A DNA stretch of 64,000 bases from Beroe ovata (Eukaryota; Ctenophora; Nuda; Beroida; Beroidae), in NCBI GenBank assembly GCA_946803715.1, contig CAMPET010000013.1, forward strand, positions 361,470 through 425,469, given 5' to 3'. Below, piece by piece: positions 1-11,838 of the stretch. Every line of letters starts with the position of its first letter. Position 1 is the first letter of the stretch. The position numbers and the translations under genes are program-made. The notes beneath the pieces are model-generated. The model saw nothing but the letters and a program-made list of their open reading frames with translations. It made no database searches and had not been told where the DNA came from.

Positions 1-758
1 CGAACATAGTTCTTCCTCTCTTTCTTAAAATAAACATCGGCTTTTCTGCGACACATTTGTCTATCTATCAGAACAAAGAAATTCCCCGGTTCACTGAAAT
101 CAAACCATTGACTTAGATTTCCCTTCCCCGCCCCTAACTCGACGAAACAATTGTCAGAGATAGAATTCTGTGAGGAATGCTTGGAGTAGAATGTCCGAAA
201 TGTATTGACAAGAGAAACTTGTTGTACGGCATGTTTGTGTGCGGCCGCGCCCATTTCTCTGTTTTGTGTCCTGAAGAGGGGCTGAAACCGGTTCATATCT
301 TGTTCTGACACACCCTCAGCCGTCACCATTTCACAAACTCTACTTTCTGCGCCATACCTCAGTAACGCACCGCACACGTCTATCAGGTCCTCTAGAGGGA
401 GTGAAGAGAGAGGCTGTCTCTGAACACTGCACCCATTACACTCAGGCATGTTGATATTCTCACTGTAATACGGTTCATCGGTGTAAACAAACTTGTTTGC
501 ATTGCACACTTTCAAGTGTTTAGCTAGTTTGGACTGTTGGATAAAATGGGCCCGATCCAAGGGACACGGCACGTGCTGATCGGTCACGTGACCCTCACCG
601 CTTGTCACCTGATCAGTAACGTGATGTGACACGTGCTCAGCACAGTAATCGCTGTGTTTGAGTGGCCTCAGTTTACATCGTCTCTTCTTGCGGGTAACGT
701 AGTGAACACATGTCACAGTCGAGAGGGAATCATCTGCTCGGTGCACACCGTCAGACAT
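1..758 (-). CDS. TRMT13: TRMT13 homologue (tRNA 2'-O-methyltransferase TRM13), 5' part
   Basis: TRM13 2'-O-methylates the nucleotide at position 4 in the acceptor stem of some tRNAs, using SAM (family knowledge). Seen here: an open frame from the ATG at 758-756 down to the window edge, 252 codons, with no stop or intron. Residues 17-42 hold a Cys-rich N-terminal finger (C17, C28, C39, H42) next to a basic RKKRRC stretch. Residues 65-85 form a CHHC finger (C65, H71, H81, C85) followed by N. Near residue 207 lies FVELGAGKGNLSQW, the SAM-binding motif I. The order CCCH finger, CHHC finger, methyltransferase is typical of TRM13. The linker between the fingers is rich in HVT/HHVT, encoded by CACGTG/CACGTT runs. 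The C-terminal half with the rest of the catalytic domain lies outside the window. Confidence 0.92.
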   Translation of the reverse strand, partial: MSDGVHRADDSLSTVTCVHYVTRKKRRCKLRPLKHSDYCAEHVSHHVTDQVTSGEGHVTDQHVPCPLDRAHFIQQSKLAKHLKVCNANKFVYTDEPYYSENINMPECNGCSVQRQPLSSLPLEDLIDVCGALLRYGAESRVCEMVTAEGVSEQDMNRFQPLFRTQNREMGAAAHKHAVQQVSLVNTFRTFYSKHSSQNSISDNCFVELGAGKGNLSQWFDFSEPGNFFVLIDRQMCRRKADVYFKKERKNYV

Positions 759-1494
759 GGATCAGAGCGGTATGGACCAGAGCTCCGTCTCAAGACTTCA
801 TCCTGATAGCGTGAACATATGAAAGATCATGTGCAAGAGATACAGTTATTTTCCATTGATGGGACATTTATCAATGGTGTGATCGAAAACAGCCAATGGA
901 AACATCGTATCAATAATTTAATTTGAAAACGGGACATGTACATTCGAAATTAACCAAAACTTCACATCTATCAACATGAATATTATGACTGCTCAGTGAT
1001 CATCCTCAGTGATCTAACAACTATTGGGGAGCCATGAACTAGAACATTCCAAACAAGCATTCTGAAAACACTCTAAGTCTAACACTTCTGTAATGCCACC
1101 AATAAAATCTAGATGACTTCCGACATCCTGCATTTTGACACTTCAAAATGTTATCCTGCTACAGCTCTAGTCATGGGATAGAGCATTCTCAGAAACGGAT
1201 ATTGTAATGCGAATATTCGCAGCGCTAGACAACTGGTTGAGGTATGTTTGCATTGAGAAGGAGCGGAAACAAACACGTGCACTACCACGTGTGACATGCC
1301 ATAACTCGAGCGAGTGTCAATCCTAAGAAAAGGAGTTCGCACTTCCTAGTACAGTAGCAAATATGAACAGTTAGTAGCACTGGAAATGGAGGGAGATTGG
1401 TTGACATGTACCAGTTCACATATTGACAAATTTACCCCGATATAACAGTGAATGTATCTCTCCTGATGCTACAGTATGTGAAAACACATCCATT
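759..1494. other. Intergenic, no gene seen
   Basis: This 736-base AT-rich gap lies between the TRMT13 start and the NDUFA2 stop. It should hold the TRMT13 promoter, because both genes are on the minus strand. I see several CACGTG hexamers around 1273-1290 but no convincing exon, RNA gene or repeat. Confidence 0.5.
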
Positions 1495-1812
1495 TCACAC
1501 AACCTGGGAAGCAGCAGCTGCTGCCACATTCTGGACAGCAGTATCGTCCAGCCTCTTCAACTCGTCCAGTATCTCCGAACTGGACAGATTCTCCAAAACA
1601 GCGCGCTTCTCCCTGCCGTGTGAGAACCGTGCAGTCATGACAGGCTGCACACCACTGCACTCTCTGATCAGAATGGGCGTGGTCGGGTTGTGTTGTTTCA
1701 ACTCCACGTAGTGAGATGTGATAAAGTCGCGCGCCCCGGCACTGGCAGCGGAATTCTGACACAGGATTAGCCTGACCTCCCGTACTGCTCCTGACAGTCG
1801 TAAACTTGCCAT
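1495..1812 (-). CDS. NDUFA2: NADH dehydrogenase 1 alpha subcomplex subunit 2 (complex I B8)
   Basis: NDUFA2 is a small accessory subunit of mitochondrial complex I with a thioredoxin-like fold (family knowledge). This single exon encodes 105 aa, close to the 99 aa of the human protein. Family blocks can be read directly: VREVRLILCQNSA near the start, GARDFITSHYVELKQHNP, then PILIRECSGVQPVMTARF. The two cysteines, C18 and C52, are 34 residues apart, the same spacing as the human disulfide pair. The start is a true ATG (1812-1810). The C-terminus is a little longer than usual and Ala-rich (NVAAAAASQVV). A longer minus-strand frame at 1469-1960 overlaps it in another phase and is not used. Confidence 0.93.
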   Translation of the reverse strand: MASLRLSGAVREVRLILCQNSAASAGARDFITSHYVELKQHNPTTPILIRECSGVQPVMTARFSHGREKRAVLENLSSSEILDELKRLDDTAVQNVAAAAASQVV

Positions 1813-2360
1813 ATCCTGAACAGATGGGGGTTATTTCTCCATTGGATGAAGCATCATTGACATTAAAAATTTCTTGATAAGGGTTACAAGCGTCAAGCAA
1901 TATATCTAGCAATGATAATCTCAATTGAAGGATAAGACGAAAATCGAAAGGATGATACAATAGTTTCGACTATTGAGTATCAGTTTGCCATGTAATTTCT
2001 CCATAGTAGAGCATGCGAGTAAAACTCATAATATACAACATTTCCGAGAAATATACACATTTTATCCGATCCTCCGAAATGAATGAAACTGATATACCAC
2101 AATACCGTCTACTATATGGCAGATTTAGAGGTATCGGGTTGGACTGTGATACAGCATACATCCCACACTGAACACTCATATAATAAAGTTATGAAATCTT
2201 TAGATCACTAACAATAAGCGTAAAACACGAGTTTTACATCGCATTATCTCTATCATAATATCATTATTAATAAGTTAAAATGTAAACTATATAAGAAAAC
2301 GTGAGTTAAAAACACACACTGTTTGTACCACCAAAGTATAACTAAAATAACCACCCCGAG

Positions 2361-3552
<1,192 letters not shown>

Positions 3553-4164
3553 TCATATTTCCAGTGTGGTATGATTTGCCATTGGTTCGCGTACCTTAAC
3601 CAATGCCCTGTGTTGTGCGATCAGGTTATCATACAAAGTTTGGACACTATGAGCTAGATCAGATATCAGTTGTACTGAGTGGGTCAGATTCTCCTCCGAC
3701 ACACGACTCTGTTTAAACTTCTCCACATCTGCAATGTGAGCTGCTAGCTGGGTACAAACTCGACCCAGCTTCTCGAACGTGTTCACGGCATAAGACTGGT
3801 ACCTTGCCTCGATGACCAGTCTGCCAGGGTCATGAGGTGTCCTGATCCGGTCCAGTAAAGTGTCTCTGTTGTCAAGGATGAGAGTAACTGTCTGTGATAC
3901 TTCCTCCGTGAGGGCGGCTATCTGTGTCAAACTGTCAATCCCCACCAACTCCTTGTTATCCTTGTGTAGGTTTCTCTGCAGTACTTCCAGTTCTCCCGAG
4001 TGTATTTGTGAAGAGAGAGCTGATATCTCGTTCAGAGCAGATATTATCTTGAGTGAGGAGTTGTCAGCCACGTCATCAGGAGTGACGTCACTATGACAAC
4101 CTTGTGATGATAAGATACTGAGGAGAGTGCTTTCGGGGCATTCTGTAACCCAGGGGTTTGCCAT
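3553..4164 (-). CDS. HAUS augmin-like complex subunit 2 homologue (probable)
   Basis: Augmin (HAUS) recruits the gamma-tubulin ring complex to spindle microtubules so that they branch (family knowledge). This single exon encodes 203 aa, slightly shorter than human HAUS2 (about 235 aa). It starts MANPW, similar to the human MAAANPWD start, and is predicted mostly helical and coiled-coil. The best family-like block is RLVIEARYQSYAVNTFEKLGR, which parallels the LPIEAVYHRYMVHLLELA region of human HAUS2. Leu/Glu/Gln-rich helices follow, and a short basic segment (HRALVKVREPM) ends the protein. The assignment rests on overall architecture and two short matches. Another small coiled-coil protein is possible. 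Confidence 0.6.
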   Translation of the reverse strand: MANPWVTECPESTLLSILSSQGCHSDVTPDDVADNSSLKIISALNEISALSSQIHSGELEVLQRNLHKDNKELVGIDSLTQIAALTEEVSQTVTLILDNRDTLLDRIRTPHDPGRLVIEARYQSYAVNTFEKLGRVCTQLAAHIADVEKFKQSRVSEENLTHSVQLISDLAHSVQTLYDNLIAQHRALVKVREPMANHTTLEI

Positions 4165-5640
4165 GGTACACAGACCTATGTGGAGATGTGTGATTTAATT
4201 ATCATGTGACTGTCATGTGTCAGCCTACCATGAATAGGATGAATGTTCTATTGAGTCGAATATATTAACTTTTGTGAGCTATTACTATCCTTTAATTCAT
4301 GCGGATGATCAACAGCCATAGAAAATACCTGTTACTCTTGTTACACTGCTTTATGTTACATGTGTGTAACATTGTTACATTCCCCTTGTAATTGGATATG
4401 GGTTGTGACCTCACTGTACAACTCTTATATTGGTGAATCTCATCTTACAGTTTCCGTATTCACACACCCACAGTCCACTGTGGTGGATCAGGAGGGTCAC
4501 ACAGAATTTTATCTCTGAAAAATATAATTTGACCCTTCTGATCCATACACGACACACGTGGATCACAGAGTTCACCTTATGTGACCCTCCTGATCCACGT
4601 GCGCTTCTCTGGGGCCGAGTTACGTCTTCAACTTGGAACTGGCTTGGATACTCATGATTGGAAAAGGGATACATACTGTTTAAGTAAGATTTAGATACAT
4701 CAAAATACCAAATTACAATGGAAAACAATCGTTATATCATACTAAAAGTGCATATTTTCATATCATGTTGTTCTAGCTGAGAGTGGCGAGTGGGCGCTAA
4801 TTTTTCTCCTCCTTCAAGTGAGGTCAATCCAATTATAATTGTCGACTACTCCCTCCCTTAGTAGCTGTCAATACAAAATCACATATCATCATTGACGATT
4901 TGTATAAAACGAAAATCGTGAACAGCTTTAATTACAATCATTTGAAAGCTAACATAAAAATTTAGATTTGTAAAAATCATACACGGATAACAAAATAATC
5001 AATTATAATAATATCAATGCTGCGAAACTATTTCCTAGCTCTGTTCCGTTAACCACTCAGATAAATACTCAAACGGTAACGGACGCTGCAAGGAGGCGCT
5101 GCAAGTGGATACTCATTGCTCTCACTATAGTCACTCATTGAATGGTTCATAACTCTAAAAGACTATTGAACTGGTGAAAATAAGGCATAAGGTAGATAGG
5201 ATTGAAGAAAGGTATTTGTCTAGGAATCTGAAAGCGAAATAAATATTAGGCATGCCATTGTCAACATTACTAACCTATTTATTATGTAAAAATTGGCGAA
5301 AATTCCATTAAATATAACGAATACAAAATACAACGTCAACTTGTTGTGTTTTTAACAGTTCCCCTTTCGAACACACAAATATGAAAGTGTTTTAAACAAA
5401 AATTTTGTCATTTTAACAGTATCACCCAAGCTAAGAGTCAGGACTCAACATTGGAAATGGTTTCTGATTAATAATAAACTTGTATTTTGAAATCTGCTGC
5501 AAATAGTCTTGACTCAGCAATCTCATAAAACACACACACATTCATAATATATATAGGTCAGTATGATTATCCTCACAAACACTCAACAGACAAACATAAT
5601 TAACAAACACACGAGGCTGAGTTAGGTACTGACTCACAAT
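4165..5640. other. Intergenic, AT-rich, one foldback repeat
   Basis: No exon is convincing in this 1.5-kb gap between the HAUS2-like gene and the repeat tract before Rac. The only clear structure is the inverted repeat at 4483-4598, listed separately. Confidence 0.45.
4483..4598. repeat. 116-bp inverted repeat with perfect 19-bp arms
   Basis: The left arm (4483-4501, GTGGATCAGGAGGGTCACA) is an exact reverse complement of the right arm (4580-4598). A third, degenerate copy of the arm (TTGACCCTTCTGATCCA) lies in the loop near 4528. It looks like a small foldback transposon. I saw no clear target-site duplication. Confidence 0.75.
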
Positions 5641-5789
5641 CGTTGTTGTCCAAATCAACATATCATGTTGACGAGTTGGCTGTGAATAAACGATATATCA
5701 TGGTTATATCACGCGATGCACCAACGCATCGACCAAGAAAAAGAGAAAAAGTGTGTGAGTATGACAATGGCATTCACAAAGTGTACACT

Positions 5790-5940
5790 ATACACTCACG
5801 CTGTGTAGGTATACATTGTACATCAGGAACACACTTGCGATGTATACATTGTATAACGTACACAGGTCCAATGGGCCAATGTATACATTGTACACAGGCA
5901 CAATGTATACACTATACATTGCACCTCTGTACACACGATG
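5790..5940. repeat. Cluster of TGTATACATTGTA palindromic repeats
   Basis: Several overlapping copies of a self-complementary TGTATACA/ACATTGTA motif occur between about 5790 and 5940, followed by a short CA tract. Open frames on both strands here are low-complexity translations of the repeat. Confidence 0.6.
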
Positions 5941-6076
5941 TACACTCACACACACATACAAGGAGGAGCTAAGTATAACAAGATATAAAATGTCTCCACG
6001 CACACACACACAGTATTGTTATAAGATAAGCACATGATACAAGGACGACAATGATTTCCTTCTCTCCTGTACAGCT

Positions 6077-7403
6077 TTATAAGAGCAAGCACTTCTCTTT
6101 CCTCTGCTTCTTGGTCTTGGGCTCGAGTACAGCTTTGATCGCCTCGTCAAACACCTGTTTCAAGCCTTTCTGTGTCAGAGCTGAGCACTCAACGTACTTC
6201 ACCGCGTTTATCTCTTTCTGAAATCATCTCTGTTATCAACATTGAATGCTGTTAGAGCGATCAATTGCTGNGCTAGTGGTCGTACTCCCAGTGTTCGGAC
6301 GAGTTACCTCCAACTTCGCCGAGAGTCCGTCCATTTCACCCTCCAGATTGAGCTGCGCTATCCGCACCTGAGCAAGACGTGATGGAACGAGGTGAGGGGG
6401 GAGAACGAGGTGAAGAGGGGAATTAGGTGTAAGGCGTTATGATAGAGGGGGAAGTAAGGAAATGAGGTGGTAAAGAGGGGATGAGGATCGGAGATCTAAA
6501 GAATGCAACCGCTTCGTAGATTATATCCATTTGTAGCTGTTTTGTAAAGACACACGAAATCTCTTACTTCTTCTTTGTGCTTTCATAACAAATGGAACAC
6601 TGCTATAGTCGCTAGACAAAGCCTATAGTGAGCGTGATTACTGTGTAATTAACAGAGTCTATCTAGATACGCAGTGCGTTAGTTAAATTAGTCTAGTCAA
6701 ACACACACAACCACACAACCACACAACCACACAACCACACACACACACACCTCGAGAGAGTATCCCTGAGCAGGTGTCACCGGAGTTTGTTTGCTCGTCT
6801 TCAGTTTGTCGAGAGTGTTCTTATCCTCCCTGAGATCGAGCTTAGTCCCAACCAGCACTATCGGTGTGTTTGGGCAGTGGTGACGAACCTTAAGATAAAT
6901 AATTGATAGGTGACGAAATGAATTTCGAGTTGAACATCTGTCAAGTCAATTGTCATTTATTCAAAATGTGGCATTGAGAACAATGCCACTTCCTCACCTC
7001 AGGGTGCCACTTCTGTCTAACATTCCCATAGGAGTGAGGATTGACAATCGAGAAGCACACGAGAAAAACGTCAGTTTGAGGATAAGAGAGCGGTCGCAGT
7101 CTATCATAATCCTCCTGGGAAGTGAGGGTAATTGTGATGAGATGGAATAAGTGGTTGCCTATTTGGTGTACGGGTTAGATAGAAACTCTGACGGAGGGGA
7201 AGAAGATACATAGGACTTACCTGACCAGCAGTATCCCATAGCCCGAGGTTGATCGGTTTACCGTTGGTCATGACATTTGTGGAGTAGTTGTCGAACACAG
7301 TTGGTACATATTCACCGGGAAATGCGTTGGAAGTGTACGAAATAAGCAGACACGTCTTGCCAACAGCACCATCACCGACAACTACACATTTTATATTCTG
7401 CAT
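6077..7403 (-). CDS. RAC1: Rac family small GTPase
   Basis: Rac is a Rho-family GTPase that controls actin, lamellipodia and NADPH oxidase. Four coding exons give 192 aa, the exact length of Rac1: 7221-7403 (61 codons), 6998-7114 (39), 6751-6888 (46) and 6077-6217 (46 plus stop). All splice in phase 0 at GT-AG borders. Visible motifs are the P-loop GDGAVGKT, switch I ([11 protein letters not shown]), switch II ([16 protein letters not shown]), NKxD as TKLD, SAK as CSAL, and a C-terminal CLLL geranylgeranylation box after a Lys/Arg-rich tail. The ATG at 7403-7401 is used. The frame extends to a TTG at 7418, but an acceptor-like TGTGTTCAG there suggests a 5' UTR intron. The last intron contains one N (6271) and a possible 60-bp cassette exon. 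Confidence 0.97.
6308..6367 (-). other. Possible 60-bp cassette exon inside the Rac gene
   Basis: Between Rac exons 3 and 4 a 60-base stretch has an acceptor (CTTGCTCAG) and a donor (GAG followed by GTAACTC) on the minus strand. It is open for 20 codons, starting [10 protein letters not shown] and ending LSAKLE, and is phase 0 at both ends. Inclusion would keep the Rac frame and insert 20 residues just after QGYSLE. Both this segment and exon 3 start VR and end LE. No transcript evidence is available here. Confidence 0.4.
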
Positions 7404-7419
7404 ACTAGCTGAACACAAG

Positions 7420-8489
7420 GATCAGAGGTTACCAAGGTGTGACAAGTTCATATTCTTATGTTAGAGATGAAACTCCTAACTTTTGAACAAGCTCTTACAA
7501 TTCTAAGTCCCAAGAGCGAGTCCAATGTAAGGTCAACATTAGGTAAAATATAGCCGCATTTAAAGTAGAACGGAACAAAGAAGGTGTATCGTGATTTAAA
7601 ATAGAAATAGTCGTGCAGTGTTGAGTGGTGTACCGTGAGTAGAAGTAGTAGTAGTAGTCAAACACTTCACAATGTTGGTATGTGCTTATTGAGCACACTC
7701 ACACACACACACAAAGGTGTAAAAAGCACATCACACAAAATGCACACGATTCTTATCATGATACACTCACACATACACAACCACACACACACACACACAA
7801 CCACACACACNCTGATTGCAGAGACTGATAGAATGTTTTATCAGCCTAATCTGAACTCGATTGGTACATAATCTGGTTGATACGTCTAAAAAATCAGTGA
7901 CTAGACGCAAGCTAAAATCATCGACGAAGTCTATTACAAAGCACAGAAATAAATTATACAAATTGCAGTAATATACAAACACAATTATTAACAAGAGAGT
8001 TTAACAGTTTCGTCTCCAGTCGTTCATTACACAATACCTCAAGTAACGCCGAGGAATCAGTAGAATTACAGCTGAAGACAGATAACCGATATGAATCTTG
8101 CACCACAAACATGGCAAGTTTGCAAACAATGTCTGACATTTTCAAGGGCTTCAACTTTGATAACAAGATAATGAGAATACACATTATACGAGTGTGAGGT
8201 GGCAGATCAGAAATTTGACATGTTTGTGTGTCCTGCCACAGAAATTATTGAGTTTCTCGCCAACGTTGGGAACGTTTCACCATGGTCCATGAAGGATACC
8301 TAAATTTTGATTGATATTGGAATAATGGTGACAAACAGAAGCCTTTAAACGCTCTTTTGTTATCGGATTATACTATAACTCTGTGATGACGCTTAGGCAA
8401 TATTACATGACACTCATGGTGTTGAAGTTTTTTCCAGTATTATCGCAATAGGCAAATGTGGTAATGATATTATCTTATCACAAGTCAGT
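7420..8489. other. Intergenic; CA microsatellites
   Basis: This gap between the Rac start and the ETFRF1 stop contains (CA)n tracts near 7700-7720 and 7780-7810, the latter with one N at 7811. The Rac promoter is expected at the left end. No further exon is seen. Confidence 0.45.
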
Positions 8490-8789
8490 TCATAACTCCT
8501 TTATGTATTTTTCAATCAACTTAGCCTGAATATCCAATTCATCTTTATCATAATAACGCTGCTTCATGGTCCTATACTTCTTCAGACTATACAATGCTTC
8601 TATTTCTTTCTGGACGAAACGTCCCCTGTCTAGCAGCAACTGTATTTTTTCTGGATCAGTTTCATCCTTATTCTTGAGAAATGCTGCTTTACATTTAGTG
8701 TTGAAGTACTCACTCCCAGCTGGATAATCCCTGCCCATGAACTGCAATTCCTTGTAAAGTTGCTTGACTGACCTCCTCAAAGTGCCCAT
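8490..8789 (-). CDS. ETFRF1: Electron transfer flavoprotein regulatory factor 1 (LYRM5)
   Basis: ETFRF1 is a mitochondrial LYR-motif protein that binds the electron transfer flavoprotein and removes its FAD (family knowledge). This single exon encodes 99 aa from the ATG at 8789-8787. The frame stays open to a GTG at 8801, which I do not use. Recognisable blocks are [22 protein letters not shown] (LYR region), [38 protein letters not shown], closely matching the vertebrate protein. The C-terminus carries a short extra tail ending YIKEL. Confidence 0.93.
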   Translation of the reverse strand: MGTLRRSVKQLYKELQFMGRDYPAGSEYFNTKCKAAFLKNKDETDPEKIQLLLDRGRFVQKEIEALYSLKKYRTMKQRYYDKDELDIQAKLIEKYIKEL

Positions 8790-9173
8790 TGTAAGTCTCA
8801 CAGGCTACATTGAGTTAACTATGAAGCAATGCTTTTAAGCTAACTTATTAAAACCATTAGTTCATCAAAATGTTAGGTATTACTTATCATCAAGGTAATC
8901 ATTTAACAATCAACAGTCTTTACAAACAAATACAGATGAGATTTATGTAAAACTTAATTCAATTGACTGAATACAGAAACAAAATAGGCTGATCACGAAG
9001 CTTAATCAGGGCGCTGGCAAGCACCTGCAGCCACAGAAAAAATGGGCGGGGTCCCGGCTCGGAAGCACTGCCCGAGACCTGAAAGGCCAAGGGCAGTGTT
9101 GTTTCGAACAGATATTATACGAAGTCCCAAAGCAATGATAACAATATATAAACCTTGACAATGTGAGCCATTG

Positions 9174-10275
9174 TCATTGTGACAAGTTTTCATCATCACC
9201 ATTCCCATTATAATCACCTACTGAACCATGCAGAAGTTCCGCACTATTTGAAACTGAGCTGGCAGAATCATGACTCTGCTGTATATACAGTAATACACCA
9301 GACATAATCACCACTATAGATATGATGTAAAGCACACTAAATTTAAGGGAAAATATCAAAGAACCAGCAATTGCCGAGTAAACATCTGCTGCTAATAGAT
9401 TTAGATTGGCTATAGTTGCATTATATTTTACCATCAAATGTGGCATCAGAGACAGAAAAATGAAGAGGAAGAGAACAAATCCCATCAAAGTGAGCCAAAA
9501 ATATAGGTCTTGAACTGGTAAGTTGCCTAGAGCACTTCTCTCTGTGATGGCTACCTGTATCCCGGAAATGGTCATCCCAAACCAACAGTATGTACCTAAA
9601 TAAGCAAAGCAACCTATGTCTTTTGCCAGCCATTCAAGACAAGTGTTGTTTATACCATACAGAATAGCCCCAAAAATAACAAACAGATCACCTTTGATGG
9701 ATTGTTTCTCATGGGAGTCAACAAAAATCATTATTCCCACTCCTGACAGACATGTTACAACAGCAATATAATGTAACCACTTGTATTTGATTCCAAACAC
9801 CATGCAGGAAAGAATCATGATTGTTGGAATAGCCATACAGTCCAGTAACTGAATACTTACCAGGGATGTATATTGGTATGCCTTTACTGTAAGAAACGTA
9901 GCTATGAAATCAGTGCATGCTAAGAATAAGCACCAAAAACCAATTCTTGATTTGAGATATTGAAATCCGTGATGCCATAAGTGATATACTCCATAACTAG
10001 CAGAAACAACCCCATATGTCAAGAAAGATTGTGTTGCAGGAATCGCTACCTGACAGATTTTTATGTGAAAAGCTCTCAATCATAAAGATAATGATCTAAT
10101 GTTAGAAAATGTTACTAGAATAATCATCAGTTCCATTTATGATCATCAACCTTACTTTGTATTTATCAGCCAAGAGCTGGCTAGTGATGCCAGTTCCAGT
10201 ATTGCAAAGTGCAAGTATCTGACCTATCAAAAAACCCAAGCCAACATATCTAACAACAGATAAGTCAATCTTCAT
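9174..10275 (-). CDS. Solute carrier family 35 member F (SLC35F1/F2-like)
   Basis: This is a multipass transporter-like protein of the drug/metabolite transporter superfamily, SLC35F branch; its substrate is uncertain. Two exons are seen: 10156-10285, with the first in-frame ATG at 10275, and 9174-10049, joined across a 106-bp intron in phase 0. The product is 331 aa. Family blocks are AYQYTSLVSIQLLDC, a loop ending near KGDLFVIFGAILYGINNTCLEWLA, SGIQVAITERSAL, and NATIANLNLLAADVYSAI, with about ten hydrophobic segments. The cytosolic tail is acidic and Ser/Asn-rich. The first exon opens with a strong acceptor (TTTTTCTCTCAG), so a 5' UTR intron or a further upstream exon is likely. Vertebrate members are longer at both ends. 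Confidence 0.87.
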
Positions 10276-10674
10276 GACCAGCTGCCTGAGAGAAAAATGT
10301 TGATATATTTGAATGCTTATTGCATACACTGGTTTCCATTACATCAAAGAGTCAAGGATATGTGGTTGAAGAATTCCAATGCAGCATATACCATGTATCA
10401 TGGATGCAGCAGCAAATCTAAATGCTGTTGACAGATAACATCTGACAGATAACATCTGGCATTCTGGCAACAGCAGAGAATTTTTGCCGAGAGATAGAAA
10501 ACTAAAAGACAGCAAATAGATGAAACATTCGGCAAAACTTTGTTCACTGTTGCGAGAATTTCGTTACTTCGTTAGGCGCGGCCGTGCACAAACTTATTTT
10601 CAAGCTTAGCGCTTATAGAGTTTTTTCATACCGTCGGCGCCCGGCGCCGCACAATTGAAATTTCGTCAGGAGGC

Positions 10675-10754
10675 TTGTCGATCGATGATAGACCCTGTCG
10701 AGAATTTCGTTTTGCGCGCGCGGCTTGCATCAGCGGTCTAGCATCGCCAGACAA
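10675..10754. mobile_element. Foldback MITE family A, copy 1 (8-bp TSD)
   Basis: This 80-bp palindromic element has imperfect terminal inverted repeats (TTGTCGATCGATGATAGACC at the left, GGTCTAGCATCGCCAGACAA at the right). It is flanked by perfect 8-bp direct repeats CAGGAGGC (10667-10674 and 10755-10762). An 8-bp duplication is typical of hAT transposases (family knowledge). No transposase gene is present. Confidence 0.88.
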
Positions 10755-11079
10755 CAGGAGGCCTGTCTGGCGCGCGCCGCAAGTTATTCTCGCGTCAGCT
10801 GGGCCTAGCATCGGCAGGCAAGAGGCCTGTTCCATGTTCTCGCGCTGCGTGACCCAATTACTCCGCGCGCGCTGCGACTTTTCAGTTCACTGAGTAGAAC
10901 AGGAGCGGCGAGCGCGCAACGTGGCACATTTGTTCGATTCCCGCGCTGCGTGACCCAAATATTTCACGATCACGCGATGCGCGGCTCTTTTTTAATTTTA
11001 GGACTTTATTCAGATCACCGAGTAAAATAAAAGCGCGCAACATCACTACACACTACATCAGCACACTTCACAAAATTTA

Positions 11080-11322
11080 ACCTTTGCCGCCCGGATGTTT
11101 GTAGGATTTCACCCTACCCTTGCTGGCGGGATTTTATCGGGGCGGATTGAAAATCGCGCGCACCGACGGTCGGACGGTAGGGTAAAATCCTACAACCCGG
11201 ATGTTATTTGTCTGCACTGCAATGTTTCTTTCGCGCCGCGCAGTGGACAGATATAAAATAGCATTCGGCAATTGAACCTTAGGACGCCGGCGAAAAACAG
11301 GACAGATCACATCCGGCAACCG
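11080..11322. mobile_element. Foldback MITE family B copy 1, interrupted by family C
   Basis: The right end (GACAGATCACATCCGGCAA) and the left arm (CCGGATGTTATTTGTCT) match the family B element at 45365-45482 with several changes. The family C element sits inside the left arm and split it. Borders are approximate because the copy is diverged. Confidence 0.7.
11099..11195. mobile_element. Foldback MITE family C, copy 1, nested (9-bp TSD)
   Basis: This 97-bp element starts TTGTAGGATTTCACCCTACC and ends with its near-exact reverse complement. Direct repeats CCCGGATGT flank it (11090-11098 and 11196-11204). The duplicated target lies inside the left arm of a family B element. A 9-bp duplication suggests a Mutator-like transposase, by inference. 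Confidence 0.86.
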
Positions 11323-11838
11323 TTATTTGGAAGTCAAAACTGGCTTTTCAAGATGTTTTAAGGTCTAAAATTAATGAATTTTCCAAATGTTAATGTTTAT
11401 ACAATATTTTTTTACAATATGTTAATGTTCATACGACATCTGCACTGAATCAAGCAGTATCCTATTCCTACAATCCAGTATCACTGAAACTATCACTATG
11501 AGTATGATCTATGATCACTGTATTCACAAAATGGAGAGTGAATGTCACATTTTCAATCAATTGCAAAATTTAATAGATTTGCCGTGCTATATTGTTCGAG
11601 CACGGACATATAGGTGATCAATATTCATATTCATAAACATAACTGTCATCTAAAAGTGAAAGCGAGTTATACAAATACAATCAGATTCGGAGTGTTTGAA
11701 AAAGTTTGGAGACGTTTCCAATCCCATATCAGGCTGAGAATAGCCTCTAGGTTGAGTAACCATCAAAAGGAGCCAGAGCAGTAGAGCACTGCTAAGAGTA
11801 AGATACAAGTGCAGAGTGATCAATCCTCTACAGCGGAT

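Larger units (their letters stand above)
10330..11838. other. Repeat-rich intergenic region
   Basis: This gap lies between the SLC35F gene and the dynein 3' end. From 10560 to 11330 it turns GC-rich and is packed with foldback elements, listed separately. A partial family B end (ACAGATAACATCTGG) lies near 10440-10470. Two degenerate copies of a longer repeat, each with GCGCTGCGTGACCCAA and ending near GCGCGCAAC, occupy about 10834-11045, and a third copy lies near 46545-46690. The remaining sequence is AT-rich with no exon. Confidence 0.6.

Noticed and set aside
1469-1960. 163-codon minus-strand frame overlapping NDUFA2
   Set aside because: NDUFA2 in the adjacent frame matches its family end to end, so this is a shadow.
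5643-6037. Overlapping open frames on both strands before Rac
   Set aside because: They follow the TGTATACA and CA repeats and end next to the Rac stop. Composition is repeat-driven.
10930-10941. GTTCGATTCCC resembling a tRNA B box
   Set aside because: No matching A box, acceptor stem or anticodon arm lies at the right distance. The site is part of a dispersed GC-rich repeat.
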